Assembly: GCF_945952435.1 (NCBI RefSeq)
Contig: NZ_CAMFHZ010000002.1
Span: 124,001-188,000, forward strand
Length of the DNA: 64,000 bases
Source of the DNA: an uncultured Microbacterium sp.
GTDB lineage: Bacteria; Actinomycetota; Actinomycetes; Actinomycetales; Microbacteriaceae
Direction: 5' to 3'
The position numbers were made by a program, and so were the translations under genes. Of the stretch, positions 9,345 to 17,789 are shown piece by piece (within the stretch, counting starts at the first letter, position 1; each line of letters starts with the position of its first letter). The notes beneath the pieces were generated by a model, which saw nothing but the letters and a program-made list of their open reading frames with translations, searched no databases and was not told the DNA's origin.

Positions 9345-12112
9345 GCGGTCACCTCGTCGAGGTCGTCGGTTTCTCGGGCGAAGGAGCGCCCGCGGAGCGG
9401 GAGGGTGTGCGGATCCGCCCACCCGGCGTCGCGGAGCAGCGCGGCGACGTCGGACGACGTGCCGGCCCCGGAGGTCGCGACCACGGCGAGCGGGCGGCGG
9501 GCCGCGGCATCGCGCAGCATGGCGGCCGCCTGCTCGCGCTGCGAGAGCGTGAGCAGGCCGATCCCGTCGAGGATCACCAGGCGGGAGCGCCCGCGGAGCG
9601 CTTCGCGCAGGTCGCGCAGCGGATCCGCCGACGCGCCTCCCGCCTCGACCAGCACGATGCCCACGTGCGCACGCACCCACGCGGCACGCCCCGGCAGGAG
9701 GTGGCCGGCGACCCGCAGGAGGCCCTCGGCGGGGATGCGCCCGGCGAGAGCCAGAGCGACGGCTCGCCGCGCCGGCGCGTCATCCCCGCTCAGCACCAGG
9801 GCCGCCCCGGGGGCGAGCCGCAGATCCAGCGCCGTGACGGCGCCGGGGACGTCGAGGCCGTCGGCGGCGAGGATCGAGTCGTCGCCGGGCCAGGCGTCGA
9901 GGTGCTTCTCGCGCTCGACCGCCTCGCCCTCGATGTCGACGTGCGGGAGCACGCGGCCGAGCCAGGCGGGGATCCGCCATGCGCGATCGCCGAGGATCGC
10001 CATGAGCGCGGGGATGAGGGTCATCCGCACGAGGAACGCGTCGATCGCGATGCCGGCCGCGAGGCCCAGCGCGATGGGCTTGAGCGACGAGTCGCCCTCG
10101 GGGACGAAGGCGACGAAGACCGCGAACATGATGACGGCGGCCGCGGTCACGACCCGGGCAGACCCCGAGAAGCCGCTGCGGACGGCGCGGATCGCGGCGG
10201 CCCGTGCCGTGGCGCGATCCTTCGACTCCGGGTCGTGCACGTAGTCCTCGCGCATGCGCGAGACGAGGAAGACCTGGTAGTCCATCGCGAGGCCGAACAG
10301 CACGCCCATGAGGATGATCGGCATGAAGCTGATGATCGGACCGACGCGGGCGACGTGCAGGGCGTCGGCGAACCAGCCCCACTCGAAGACCGCGGCGACG
10401 ACCCCGAACGCCGCGACGATCGAGAGCAGGTAGCCGAGGGCGGCCGTGACGGGCACCCACAGGGAGCGGAAGACGATCGTCAGCAGCACGAGGGAGAGCC
10501 CGATCACGAAGATCCCGAACGGGAGCAGCGCGGCGCCGAGCTGATCCGAGATGTCGATGCCGACCGCGGTGAATCCGGTGACCTTGAGGTCGATTCCGAA
10601 CTCCTTCTTCCACTCGTCGTGGTGGGCGCGCAGCTCGCGGACGAGGTCGGCGGTGGCGGGCGCGTCCGGAGCGGTGGTGGGGATGACCTGCACGATGCCC
10701 GTGTCCGCCGTCTGATTGGGGGTCGCCAGGGCGATCTCCGCGACGCCGGGAAGGCGCCCGACCGCGTCGCCGAGTCGATCCATCAGCCCGACCGGATCCG
10801 TGGACGTGACGATCGTTCCGGTGAGGATCAGCGGCCCGTTGAACCCGGGGCCGAAGTGCTCGGCGGTGAGGTCGTAGTTCTGCCGGGCCTCCGAGCCCTT
10901 GTCGAGCACGCCGGCGTTCGGCAGGGCGAGGGCGAGACTCGTGGCGGGCACGGCGACGACGCCGAGGCCCAGGACCACGGCGACCGCGACGAGCACGGGA
11001 TGCTTGGTCACGCCGCCGACCCAGCGCTCCGAGAAGCGGCGCCGCGGTGCCGACGGCGTCTTCTTCGTCCTCGTGGCGGCGCGGGGCGGACGGCCCGCGA
11101 CCCGTCCCTTGAGGAAGCCGAGGATCGCGGGGGTCAGGGTCACCGCGATGAGCACGGCGATCGCGACGGCGACCGCGGCGGCGATGCCCATCGTGGTGAG
11201 GAACGGGATGCCGGCGAAGCCCAGGCCGATCAAGGCGATGAGCACCGTGACCCCGGCGAAGAGGACGGCGGATCCGGCGGTCCCCGTCGCCCGCGCCGCC
11301 GACTCCTCCGGATCCACGCCCGCGCGCACCTGGTCCTGATGCCGCGCCATGATGAACAGCGCGTAGTCGATGCCCACGGCGAGACCGAGCATGAGCGCGA
11401 GCAGCGGGGTCGTCGAGGAGACCGAGGCGAAGGCGGTCGCGGCGAAGATCGCGGCCATCGAGATGCCGACGCCGAGAATGGCGGTCACCAGCGGCATGCC
11501 GGCCACGACGAACGAGCGGAAGGTCACGATCAGCACGAGCAGCGCGATCACCAGACCGACCGCCTCGGTGATCGACAGCGCGGGGATCGACGTGGCGAAG
11601 AGGTCGCCGCCGAGCACCGCGCGCGCGCCGTCGGGAAGCTCCTTCTGCAGGTCGGACACCGCGGTGCGCAGCTCGTCCTTCGTCGCGGACGACACCTCGG
11701 AGGCCTGGCCGCGGAACTGCAGTCGGACGATCCCCGCCGTCCCGTCCTTGCTCACCATCCCCGTGACGTGCTCGTCGAAGGGCGAGGTCGCCGCGAGGAC
11801 GCCCTTCAGATCCGCGAGCTCCCCCACCGTGCGCTGGATGGGCGCCTTGTACGCGGCGTCCTTCACGTCGTCCCCGGGGGCTGCGACGACGATGAACTGC
11901 GCGCTCGTACCGCTGACCTGGGGGAACGTGCGCTCGAGCTGTTCCAGCCCCGCCTGCGACTCGGTGCCGGGGATCGAGAACGTGTTGTCGGTGCCCTTGC
12001 CGAGTGCGAGGGCGGCCCCTCCGGCGATGCCGAGGACGAGGAGCCAGGCGACGAGCACGCGCCAGGGGTGCCGGAACGACCATCGTCCGAGCGAGAAGAG
12101 CAGGGTGGACAC
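9341..12112 (-). CDS. MMPL family transporter with C-terminal pseudo-ABC-ATPase domain
   Basis: A 923-residue protein. Residues 1 to about 735 are a standard MMPL/RND exporter with 12 helices and two external loops (FGRP-type start MSTLLFSLGRWSFRHPWRVL). Usual actinobacterial relatives stop near 730-740. Here about 186 further residues resemble an ABC nucleotide-binding domain (strand pattern around LDLRLAPGAALVLSGDD, a Walker-B-like RLVILDG), but the Walker A lysine, the catalytic Glu after Walker B and the H-loop His are all missing. It is likely a fused, inactive ATPase used for regulation or assembly. It is coupled to the YhgE gene and divergent from a TetR gene over a long palindrome. 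The substrate is unknown; lipid or drug export is typical. Confidence 0.9.
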   Translation of the reverse strand: MSTLLFSLGRWSFRHPWRVLVAWLLVLGIAGGAALALGKGTDNTFSIPGTESQAGLEQLERTFPQVSGTSAQFIVVAAPGDDVKDAAYKAPIQRTVGELADLKGVLAATSPFDEHVTGMVSKDGTAGIVRLQFRGQASEVSSATKDELRTAVSDLQKELPDGARAVLGGDLFATSIPALSITEAVGLVIALLVLIVTFRSFVVAGMPLVTAILGVGISMAAIFAATAFASVSSTTPLLALMLGLAVGIDYALFIMARHQDQVRAGVDPEESAARATGTAGSAVLFAGVTVLIALIGLGFAGIPFLTTMGIAAAVAVAIAVLIAVTLTPAILGFLKGRVAGRPPRAATRTKKTPSAPRRRFSERWVGGVTKHPVLVAVAVVLGLGVVAVPATSLALALPNAGVLDKGSEARQNYDLTAEHFGPGFNGPLILTGTIVTSTDPVGLMDRLGDAVGRLPGVAEIALATPNQTADTGIVQVIPTTAPDAPATADLVRELRAHHDEWKKEFGIDLKVTGFTAVGIDISDQLGAALLPFGIFVIGLSLVLLTIVFRSLWVPVTAALGYLLSIVAAFGVVAAVFEWGWFADALHVARVGPIISFMPIILMGVLFGLAMDYQVFLVSRMREDYVHDPESKDRATARAAAIRAVRSGFSGSARVVTAAAVIMFAVFVAFVPEGDSSLKPIALGLAAGIAIDAFLVRMTLIPALMAILGDRAWRIPAWLGRVLPHVDIEGEAVEREKHLDAWPGDDSILAADGLDVPGAVTALDLRLAPGAALVLSGDDAPARRAVALALAGRIPAEGLLRVAGHLLPGRAAWVRAHVGIVLVEAGGASADPLRDLREALRGRSRLVILDGIGLLTLSQREQAAAMLRDAAARRPLAVVATSGAGTSSDVAALLRDAGWADPHTLPLRGRSFARETDDLDEVTA

Positions 12113-12163
12113 GCGGTTCCTCCGGACGGGCTCGGGATGTGTCGGGGCAGTGTCGAACGAGTT

Positions 12164-12198
12164 CGATACACTTGTGTATTCAATACGTCAATGTATCG
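12164..12198. promoter_or_regulatory. Long palindromic operator between MMPL and TetR genes
   Basis: A 35-bp near-palindrome centred at 12181: outer arms CGATACA (12164-12170) and TGTATCG (12192-12198), central perfect GTATTCAATAC (12176-12186). A second overlapping repeat is ATACAC-TT-GTGTAT (12166-12179). This AT-rich island in high-GC DNA sits 52 bp upstream of the MMPL start and 77 bp upstream of the TetR start, the expected place for the repressor to control both. Confidence 0.75.
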
Positions 12199-12274
12199 TA
12201 ATTCGGCGGTGCCGCGATATCCTGTGCGTGGGATGTGAATCGTGCGACGATGCCGTCGTCGGGAAGTGGTGGAC

Positions 12275-12895
12275 ATGACGATCGGTGCGACGCGGAGCCG
12301 CGAGAACACCCGTGCCCGGCTGCTCGATGCGGCGGCGCAGGTCTTCGCGGAGGAGGGCCTGGATGGTGCGACCGTCGAGGCGGTCTGCGAACGCGCGGGC
12401 TTCACGCGCGGCGCGTTCTACTCCAACTTCGCCTCGAAGGACGAGCTGTTCCTCGAGCTCGCCGGCGCCGTCTCGGCGGAACGGCTCGGAGCGGTGCGCG
12501 AGCGCATCGACGAGCTCACGGCCTCGGGGGCGCTCGCCGCCGACTGCGATCCGACCACGCTCGTGCAGCAGGTCATGGACACGGGCACCGACGATCGGCT
12601 CGGCGTGATGCTGCTCAGCGAGATCCGCCTGCGCGCCGTGCGCGATCCGGTCTGGGGCGCCGCCTACCTCGCGCAGGAGCAGGAGATGGTCGACGGCATC
12701 GCCCGGATCATCGAGGACGTGGTCTCCACGGGATCGATGTCGTTGCGGGTCGAGGCGCCCCTCGCCGCACGCATGCTGCTGATCCTCTGGGAAGGCATGA
12801 CGGTGCGCGGTGCGATGGCCGGTCAGGACGATGCGCAGCTGCGCCGCACGGGCAGCGTCGAGCTCGGCCGTGCCGTGTCGCTGCTGCTCGGCTGA
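12275..12895 (+). CDS. TetR/AcrR family transcriptional repressor
   Basis: A 206-residue TetR-type regulator. The N-terminal helix-turn-helix (about residues 10-60) contains TVEAVCERAGFTRGAFYSNF, the usual recognition-helix pattern; the rest is a variable ligand-binding domain. I chose ATG 12275 rather than GTG 12242 because GGGAAG lies 8 bp upstream and the family normally begins about 8 residues before the HTH. It is divergent from the MMPL-YhgE operon, with the 12164-12198 palindrome between them, so it probably represses that exporter and itself. Confidence 0.9.
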   Translation: MTIGATRSRENTRARLLDAAAQVFAEEGLDGATVEAVCERAGFTRGAFYSNFASKDELFLELAGAVSAERLGAVRERIDELTASGALAADCDPTTLVQQVMDTGTDDRLGVMLLSEIRLRAVRDPVWGAAYLAQEQEMVDGIARIIEDVVSTGSMSLRVEAPLAARMLLILWEGMTVRGAMAGQDDAQLRRTGSVELGRAVSLLLG

Positions 12896-12950
12896 GGCGC
12901 GCACCGGTCGTCGACCGGATCCGCGCCCCGTGGTCCCCCTCCCGGGGTTC

Positions 12951-13063
12951 GTTGACCGAGGACGCCGAAGGCGACCGAGACGAAACGCGGTTCGCCACCT
13001 TCGCGACCACCCCAACCCCGGGGTCGTTGAGCGAGGACGCCGAAGGCGCGCGAGACGAAACGC
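12951..13063. repeat. Two copies of a 38-bp GTTGA..GACGAAACGC repeat
   Basis: Near-identical units at 12951-12988 and 13026-13063, spaced exactly 75 bp, each running from GTTGA through GACGCCGAAGGCG to GAGACGAAACGC; only three positions differ. They fill the convergent gap between the TetR and menC genes. I recall repeats of this GTTGAGCGAG...GAGACGAAACG type as scattered intergenic elements in Microbacterium genomes. No coding potential is apparent. Confidence 0.7.
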
Positions 13064-13101
13064 CGTCCCTCCCGGACCACCCGCCCCCGGCGGGGCCGTG
13101 C

Positions 13102-14115
13102 TCAGCCCCGCCGCTCGGCTGCCCCCTGCGCGGCCCCCTCCGCGAGCAGAGCGTGGCAGCGCACGAGCCGGTCGATCCACCAGGTGCGGCGGTCGGCGGG
13201 CGCCGCGAGACGCGTGAGCGCGGCCGGATCGGGCGTCACACGCGCCGGCGAGACGGTCCCGGCGATGGGGCGCGCCTCGGCAACGTCGTCCGCGAAGAGC
13301 GCGGCGGTGCCGAGGCCGCAGTCGTAGTCGAGGTCGGGGAGCGCCGCGGCGAGGGCCGCGCCGAGCGACAGGCCGACCGCCGTGTCCAGGGCGCTGGAGA
13401 CGACGACGGGCAGGCCAGCCTCCGCCACGATCGCGAGCGCTCGCTCGATGCCGCCGAGCGGCTGCGCCTTGACGACGAGCAGGTCCGCGGCGCCCGCCCG
13501 CGCGACGGCGAGGGGATCGGTCGCCTTGCGCACGCTCTCGTCCGCGGCGATCGGGATGTCGAGATACGCGATCCGCGTGCGCAGTTCGGCGAGCTCGTCG
13601 ACGCTCGCGCAGGGCTGCTCGGCGTACTCCAGATCGAACGGAGCGAGGGCGTGCACGGCGCGCTCGGCCTCGTCGACGTTCCAGCCGCCGTTCGCGTCGA
13701 TCCGGATCCGCCCCTCCGCACCCATGCAGGAACGCACGGCGCGCACGCGGTCCACGTCGTCGGCGAGCGTCTGCCCGGACTCGGCGACCTTGACCTTGGC
13801 GGTCCGGCAGCCGTCGAAGCGTTCCAGGACCTCGGGGACGTGCGCCGCGGCGATCGCGGGCACCGTGGCGTTCACCGGGATGCGCTCCCGCCGCGGGCTC
13901 GGGCGGGGCCGCCAGGCGTCGGCGAGGCCGGCGGCGAGCCAGGTCGCGGCCTCGGCGTCGTCGTACTCGGCGAACGGCGAGAACTCGGCCCAGCCCTGCG
14001 GCCCCTCGAACAGCAGCGCCTCACGGACATCCACCCCGCGGAACCGCGTGTGCATCGGAAGCGCGACCACCCGGGCGGTCTCGAGGATGTCGGCGAGCGC
14101 GGGGAGGTCGGTCAT
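13102..14115 (-). CDS. menC: o-Succinylbenzoate synthase (menaquinone biosynthesis)
   Basis: An enolase-superfamily enzyme of about 337 residues that dehydrates SHCHC to o-succinylbenzoate. Catalytic features are visible: the KxK motif as K107-V-K109, metal ligands D140 (RIDANGGWN), E166 (EYAEQP) and D192 (IAADES), and the second base K216 in VVKAQPLGG. I prefer ATG 14115 to the in-frame GTG 14130 because a G-rich stretch directly precedes it. It is on the opposite strand from menB and menE 1.5 kb away, separated from them by a PadR/membrane-protein pair. Confidence 0.93.
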   Translation of the reverse strand: MTDLPALADILETARVVALPMHTRFRGVDVREALLFEGPQGWAEFSPFAEYDDAEAATWLAAGLADAWRPRPSPRRERIPVNATVPAIAAAHVPEVLERFDGCRTAKVKVAESGQTLADDVDRVRAVRSCMGAEGRIRIDANGGWNVDEAERAVHALAPFDLEYAEQPCASVDELAELRTRIAYLDIPIAADESVRKATDPLAVARAGAADLLVVKAQPLGGIERALAIVAEAGLPVVVSSALDTAVGLSLGAALAAALPDLDYDCGLGTAALFADDVAEARPIAGTVSPARVTPDPAALTRLAAPADRRTWWIDRLVRCHALLAEGAAQGAAERRG

Positions 14116-14218
14116 GCCCCCATCATGCACCGGCGCGGCGGCGCGACGCGGCTACCCGGCGGGGTTCGCCTGCTCCCGTCGCGGAGTCCGTCAGCCTTTT
14201 CGTATGGAGTGCGATCAA

Positions 14219-14258
14219 TAGAATCGTGTGATTGACAATAGTGTGTGTCGCACAATAT
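14219..14258 (+). promoter_or_regulatory. Putative promoter and operator of the PadR gene
   Basis: An AT-rich patch with a -10-like TAGAAT (14219-14224), a TTGACA hexamer (14232-14237) and an inverted repeat ATAgTGTG-N5-CACAaTAT (14238-14258) just before the PadR start. PadR proteins usually bind such short inverted repeats at their own promoters. Which hexamer pairs with which -10 is not clear. Confidence 0.5.
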
Positions 14259-14268
14259 GGTGTTGACC

Positions 14269-14592
14269 ATGAACGACGAGGAGTTCGACGGGCACCTGCA
14301 GGAGCTGAGGCGCGGCACGGTCGTGCTCGCGAGCCTGCGGCTGCTGCACGAGCCCGGGTACGGATACGGCCTGCTCGAGCAGCTGAGCGCCGCCGGTTTC
14401 CCCACCGACTCCAACACGCTCTACCCTCTGCTGCGCCGCCTCGAGAAGCAGGGGTATCTCGTGAGCGAGTGGAACACCGAGGAAGCGCGCCCGCGCAAGT
14501 TCTACCGCACCTCCGACGCCGGGCTGCGCCTGGCCGACACCCTCACCCGCGACGTGCAGGCGATCGCCGCGGCCGCGAAGAAGCTTCCCTGA
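14269..14592 (+). CDS. PadR family transcriptional regulator
   Basis: A winged-helix regulator of about 107 residues. The family signature is plain: LQELRRGTVVLASLRLL, then GYGYGLLEQL and TLYPLLRRLEKQGYL (recognition helix and wing). It is short, as in the PadR-s2 class. I chose ATG 14269 because family members start about 10 residues before the LQELRRG segment; GTG 14245 and ATG 14257 are in frame upstream. The membrane protein 19 bp downstream is the usual operon partner and probably its target. Confidence 0.88.
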   Translation: MNDEEFDGHLQELRRGTVVLASLRLLHEPGYGYGLLEQLSAAGFPTDSNTLYPLLRRLEKQGYLVSEWNTEEARPRKFYRTSDAGLRLADTLTRDVQAIAAAAKKLP

Positions 14593-14611
14593 CCTCCCGG
14601 AGGAGAACATC

Positions 14612-15568
14612 ATGGACACCGACACGTCGCTCGCCGAGCGATACGTGACCGCCGTCGCGCGGTCCGTCCCCGCTGCCGACCGCGCGGAGGTCTCCGCCGA
14701 GCTGCGCGCGTCGATCGCCGACGAGGTCGAGGGTCGCATCGCCGCCGGCGAGGAGCCCGCCGCGGCCGAGTACGCCGTCATCGCCGAGCTCGGCGATCCG
14801 ATCGCGTACGCGGCGTCGCTTTCCGGCCGGCCCCTCGTGCTGATCGGCCCCCGGTACTACGCCGCCTGGCTGCGCCTGCTGCGCCTTCTCCTGATCATCG
14901 TGGTCCCCGTCACCGCCCTCATCGCGGGACTCGTCCGGGCGATCGGCGGCGGCGATGTGGGCGCGGTGATCGGATCCATGATCCCGGCGATCATCACGTA
15001 CGGCGTGCACGTCGCGTTCTGGACGACCCTGGTCTTCGCCGTGCTGGAACGGGTGGGATCCACCGGCGACACGGTGCTCGACTGGACGCCCGACAAGTTG
15101 CCGCGCACCGTCATCCCCACCGCGCGGCTCTCGGACCTGATCGGCATCGCCGTCATGACCGTGCTCCTCGTCGGCTCCGTCGTCTGGGACCGGACCATCG
15201 GCTGGGGCGACCAGCACGTCCACGTGCTGGCGCCGGGCCTGTGGCCGTGGGTCATGACCGCGTGGTTCGGGCTGCTCGCGATCGGCCTGGTCGTCGAGGC
15301 GATCGTCGCCGTGCGGGGGCGCTGGAGCGCTCCGCTCGCGGCGGTGAGCATCGCGGCGAGCCTGGTCGCGATGATCGGGGCGATCATGCTGATCTGGCGC
15401 GGCGCTGTGATCGCCCCCGAGCTGATGGCGCAGATGCGGGCCGCCAGTACCCCGACCGCGGACGTCGTGCAGATCGTGAACATCTCGGTCACCGCGGTGC
15501 TGGGCGGGATCCTCATCGGGCTGCTGTTCGACGCCTACCGCAAGCTCGGTCTCGCCCGCGAGGCGTGA
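14612..15568 (+). CDS. HAAS/permease-prefix-domain membrane protein
   Basis: A 318-residue protein whose first 70 residues are a helical soluble domain (LAERYVTAVARSVP ... EYAVIAELGDPIAYAA) like the permease-prefix or HAAS domain that follows PadR regulators, where it binds the regulator and feeds back on it. About seven hydrophobic helices follow. The biochemical function is unknown. The RBS GGAGGAG lies just upstream. It sits directly behind the PadR gene, so the two likely form one regulatory unit responding to envelope or membrane state. Confidence 0.75.
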   Translation: MDTDTSLAERYVTAVARSVPAADRAEVSAELRASIADEVEGRIAAGEEPAAAEYAVIAELGDPIAYAASLSGRPLVLIGPRYYAAWLRLLRLLLIIVVPVTALIAGLVRAIGGGDVGAVIGSMIPAIITYGVHVAFWTTLVFAVLERVGSTGDTVLDWTPDKLPRTVIPTARLSDLIGIAVMTVLLVGSVVWDRTIGWGDQHVHVLAPGLWPWVMTAWFGLLAIGLVVEAIVAVRGRWSAPLAAVSIAASLVAMIGAIMLIWRGAVIAPELMAQMRAASTPTADVVQIVNISVTAVLGGILIGLLFDAYRKLGLAREA

Positions 15569-15607
15569 GCGGTCCGCTGCGGACGACAGTCGGAATAGGC
15601 TGGAACC

Positions 15608-16525
15608 GTGACTGACACGTTCGTCTCCGACCTGTTCGACCCGGCCGAGTGGACGCTCGCCCCGGGCGCGGGGGAGTACACCGACATCACCGCGCACGTC
15701 TCGAACGACGGGCGGATCGCCCGTATCGCCTTCGACCGGCCCGAGGTGCGCAACGCCTTCCGCCCGCACACGGTCGACGAGCTGTACCGCGCGCTCGACG
15801 AGGCGCGGCAGGATCCGAGGATCGGCGTCGTGCTGCTCACCGGCAACGGCCCGAGCCCCAAGGACGGCGGCTGGGCCTTCTGCTCCGGCGGCGACCAGCG
15901 CATCCGCGGTCGCGACGGCTACAAGTACTCGGAGGACGAGACGGCCGTGCCCGCGCAGGCGCAGGCCCGCGCGGGGCGCCTGCACATCCTCGAGGTGCAG
16001 CGGCTCATCCGGTTCATGCCCAAGGTGGTCATCGCCGTCGTGCCGGGGTGGGCGGCCGGAGGCGGGCACTCGCTGCATGTGGTCTGCGATCTGACGATCG
16101 CGAGCGCGGAGCACGGCCGGTTCAAGCAGACCGACGCCGACGTCGGATCCTTCGACGCCGGCTACGGATCCGCGTACATGGCGCGGCAGACCGGGCAGAA
16201 GTTCGCCCGCGAGGTGTTCTTCCTCGCCGAGGAGTACTCCGCCGAGCGGGCGATGCAGGCGGGCGCCGTGAACCGCGTCGTGCCGCACGCGTCGCTGGAG
16301 AAGGAGGCGATCGCCATGGCGCGCACGATCCTCACCAAGTCGCCCACCGCGATCCGCATGCTCAAGTTCGCCTTCAACGCCGTCGACGACGGGCTGGTCG
16401 GCCAACAGGTCTTCGCGGGCGAGGCGACCCGCCTCGCGTACGGCACCGACGAGGCCGTCGAGGGCAGGGACTCGTTCCTGCAGAAGCGCGAGCCGGACTG
16501 GTCGCCCTACCCCTGGCACTTCTGA
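15608..16525 (+). CDS. menB: 1,4-Dihydroxy-2-naphthoyl-CoA synthase
   Basis: A 305-residue crotonase-fold enzyme that closes the second ring of the menaquinone precursor from o-succinylbenzoyl-CoA. MenB-specific features include FCSGGDQRIRGRDGY, where other crotonases have a shorter loop, AVVPGWAAGGGHSLHVVCDL forming the oxyanion hole, and DVGSFDAGYGSAYMARQ near the active-site Asp/Tyr. The C-terminus WSPYPWHF is typical of MenB. It ends 5 bp before menE. The start at 15608 is GTG. Confidence 0.95.
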   Translation: MTDTFVSDLFDPAEWTLAPGAGEYTDITAHVSNDGRIARIAFDRPEVRNAFRPHTVDELYRALDEARQDPRIGVVLLTGNGPSPKDGGWAFCSGGDQRIRGRDGYKYSEDETAVPAQAQARAGRLHILEVQRLIRFMPKVVIAVVPGWAAGGGHSLHVVCDLTIASAEHGRFKQTDADVGSFDAGYGSAYMARQTGQKFAREVFFLAEEYSAERAMQAGAVNRVVPHASLEKEAIAMARTILTKSPTAIRMLKFAFNAVDDGLVGQQVFAGEATRLAYGTDEAVEGRDSFLQKREPDWSPYPWHF

Positions 16526-16530
16526 CCCGC

Positions 16531-17700
16531 ATGCGCGCGCTCACCGCGATCGACACCGCCGATCCCGTCGCGTTCCGGCACGCGGTCGCGCGGGCGCTCG
16601 ACGGGGAGAATCCGCTGGCGCTCGGCTTCCGGCCGTCCGACGAGGACCGGGTCCCGGACGGGACCGCGGTCGTGATCGCGACCTCGGGTTCGACCGGCGT
16701 CCCCAAGCGCGTGGTGCTGAGCGCCGCCGCGCTGCGCGCGTCCGCATCCGCGACCGCGGCGCGGGTGGGATCCGGATCCTGGCTCCTCGCGCTCGCCCCG
16801 GGCTACGTCGCCGGCCTGCAGGTCGTGGTCCGCTCCGTGCTCGCCGGGACGACGCCGGCGGTGCTGCCCGGTCGCTTCCATGCCGCGGAGTTCTGCGCGC
16901 TCGCCGCAGAGCTGTCCGCGGGGGGCGCCCGGCTGAGCTCGCTCGTCCCTGCGCAGCTCGGCGATCTGCTGGACCTGGCAGGTCACGACCCGGCGGCGGC
17001 GACGGCGCTGCGCACCTTCGACGCCCTGCTCATCGGCGGGCAGGCGCTCGCCCCGGCCCTGCGCGCGCGGGCCGCCGACCTCGGCGTCCGGATCGTGCGC
17101 ACCTACGGGTCGAGCGAGACCGCCGGGGGATGCGTGTACGACGGCGTGCCGCTGGACGGCGTGCGCGTCGCGCAGGTCGACGGCGAGCTGCGGATCGGCG
17201 GCCCCACGCTCGCGGACGGCTATCTCGGCGACCCGGCGCAGACCGCCGACCGATTCCTCCGAGCCGAGGGCGCGCGCTGGTACCGCACGGGCGACCTCGG
17301 GGAGATCTCCGACGACGGCGTCGTCGCGGTCACCGGGCGCGCGGACAACGTGATCGTCTCGGGCGGCGTCAATGTGAGTCTCGACCGGGTCGAGCGGGTC
17401 GTGCGCACCGTGCCGGGGCTCGGCAGCGCGCTCGTCGTCCCCGTCCCCGACGAGCGCTGGGGTCAGGGCTCGGCGATCGTGGTCCCCGGCGGAATCGACA
17501 CCGGCACCGAGGACCCGGCGGAGGCGTCGCTCGCCGTCGTGCGCCTGCTGGACGCCGTCCGTGACGCCGTCGCCGCGGAGATCGGCCCCGCGGCCCGGCC
17601 GTCGCTGCTCCTGCCCGTCCGCACGCTCCCGCTGCTCGCGTCGGGCAAGCCCGACCGCCGCGCCCTCAGCGCCCTCGCCGCCCGCACCCACGCGCTCTGA
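16531..17700 (+). CDS. menE: o-Succinylbenzoate-CoA ligase (AMP-binding)
   Basis: A 389-residue acyl-CoA synthetase acting between MenC and MenB. The P-loop is TSGSTGVPK at 51-59, followed by A5 TYGSSETAGG, A7 YRTGDLGEI and the A10 lysine in LASGKPDRRAL. It is shorter than typical 450-500-residue ligases, as is usual for actinobacterial MenE, where the N-terminal subdomain is reduced. The start ATG 16531 is 5 bp after menB. With menB and the opposite-strand menC this gives three steps of the pathway; menF, D and H are not in this window. Confidence 0.92.
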   Translation: MRALTAIDTADPVAFRHAVARALDGENPLALGFRPSDEDRVPDGTAVVIATSGSTGVPKRVVLSAAALRASASATAARVGSGSWLLALAPGYVAGLQVVVRSVLAGTTPAVLPGRFHAAEFCALAAELSAGGARLSSLVPAQLGDLLDLAGHDPAAATALRTFDALLIGGQALAPALRARAADLGVRIVRTYGSSETAGGCVYDGVPLDGVRVAQVDGELRIGGPTLADGYLGDPAQTADRFLRAEGARWYRTGDLGEISDDGVVAVTGRADNVIVSGGVNVSLDRVERVVRTVPGLGSALVVPVPDERWGQGSAIVVPGGIDTGTEDPAEASLAVVRLLDAVRDAVAAEIGPAARPSLLLPVRTLPLLASGKPDRRALSALAARTHAL

Positions 17701-17740
17701 GACCGACGGCAGGCCCCCGTCGTGCCGGGGTCCCGCGGAT

Positions 17741-17758
17741 ACATCGTCCGACGGATGT
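17741..17758. promoter_or_regulatory. Inverted repeat upstream of the histidine kinase gene
   Basis: ACATC (17741-17745) and GATGT (17754-17758) separated by GTCCGACG lie 31 bp before the kinase start. This could be an autoregulatory site for the NarL-type response regulator. The arms are only 5 bp, so chance is possible. Confidence 0.3.
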
Positions 17759-17789
17759 CCCGGCGGACCCTGTCGCGTACCGTGAGGGG

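Noticed and set aside
9308..12238. Long plus-strand frame opposite the MMPL gene
   Set aside because: Highly charged repeat-like product typical of antisense frames in GC-rich DNA; the MMPL gene explains the region.
12951..13063. Possible CRISPR-like pair of repeats
   Set aside because: Only two units, with a spacer of the same class as surrounding DNA and no cas genes; better seen as dispersed intergenic repeats.
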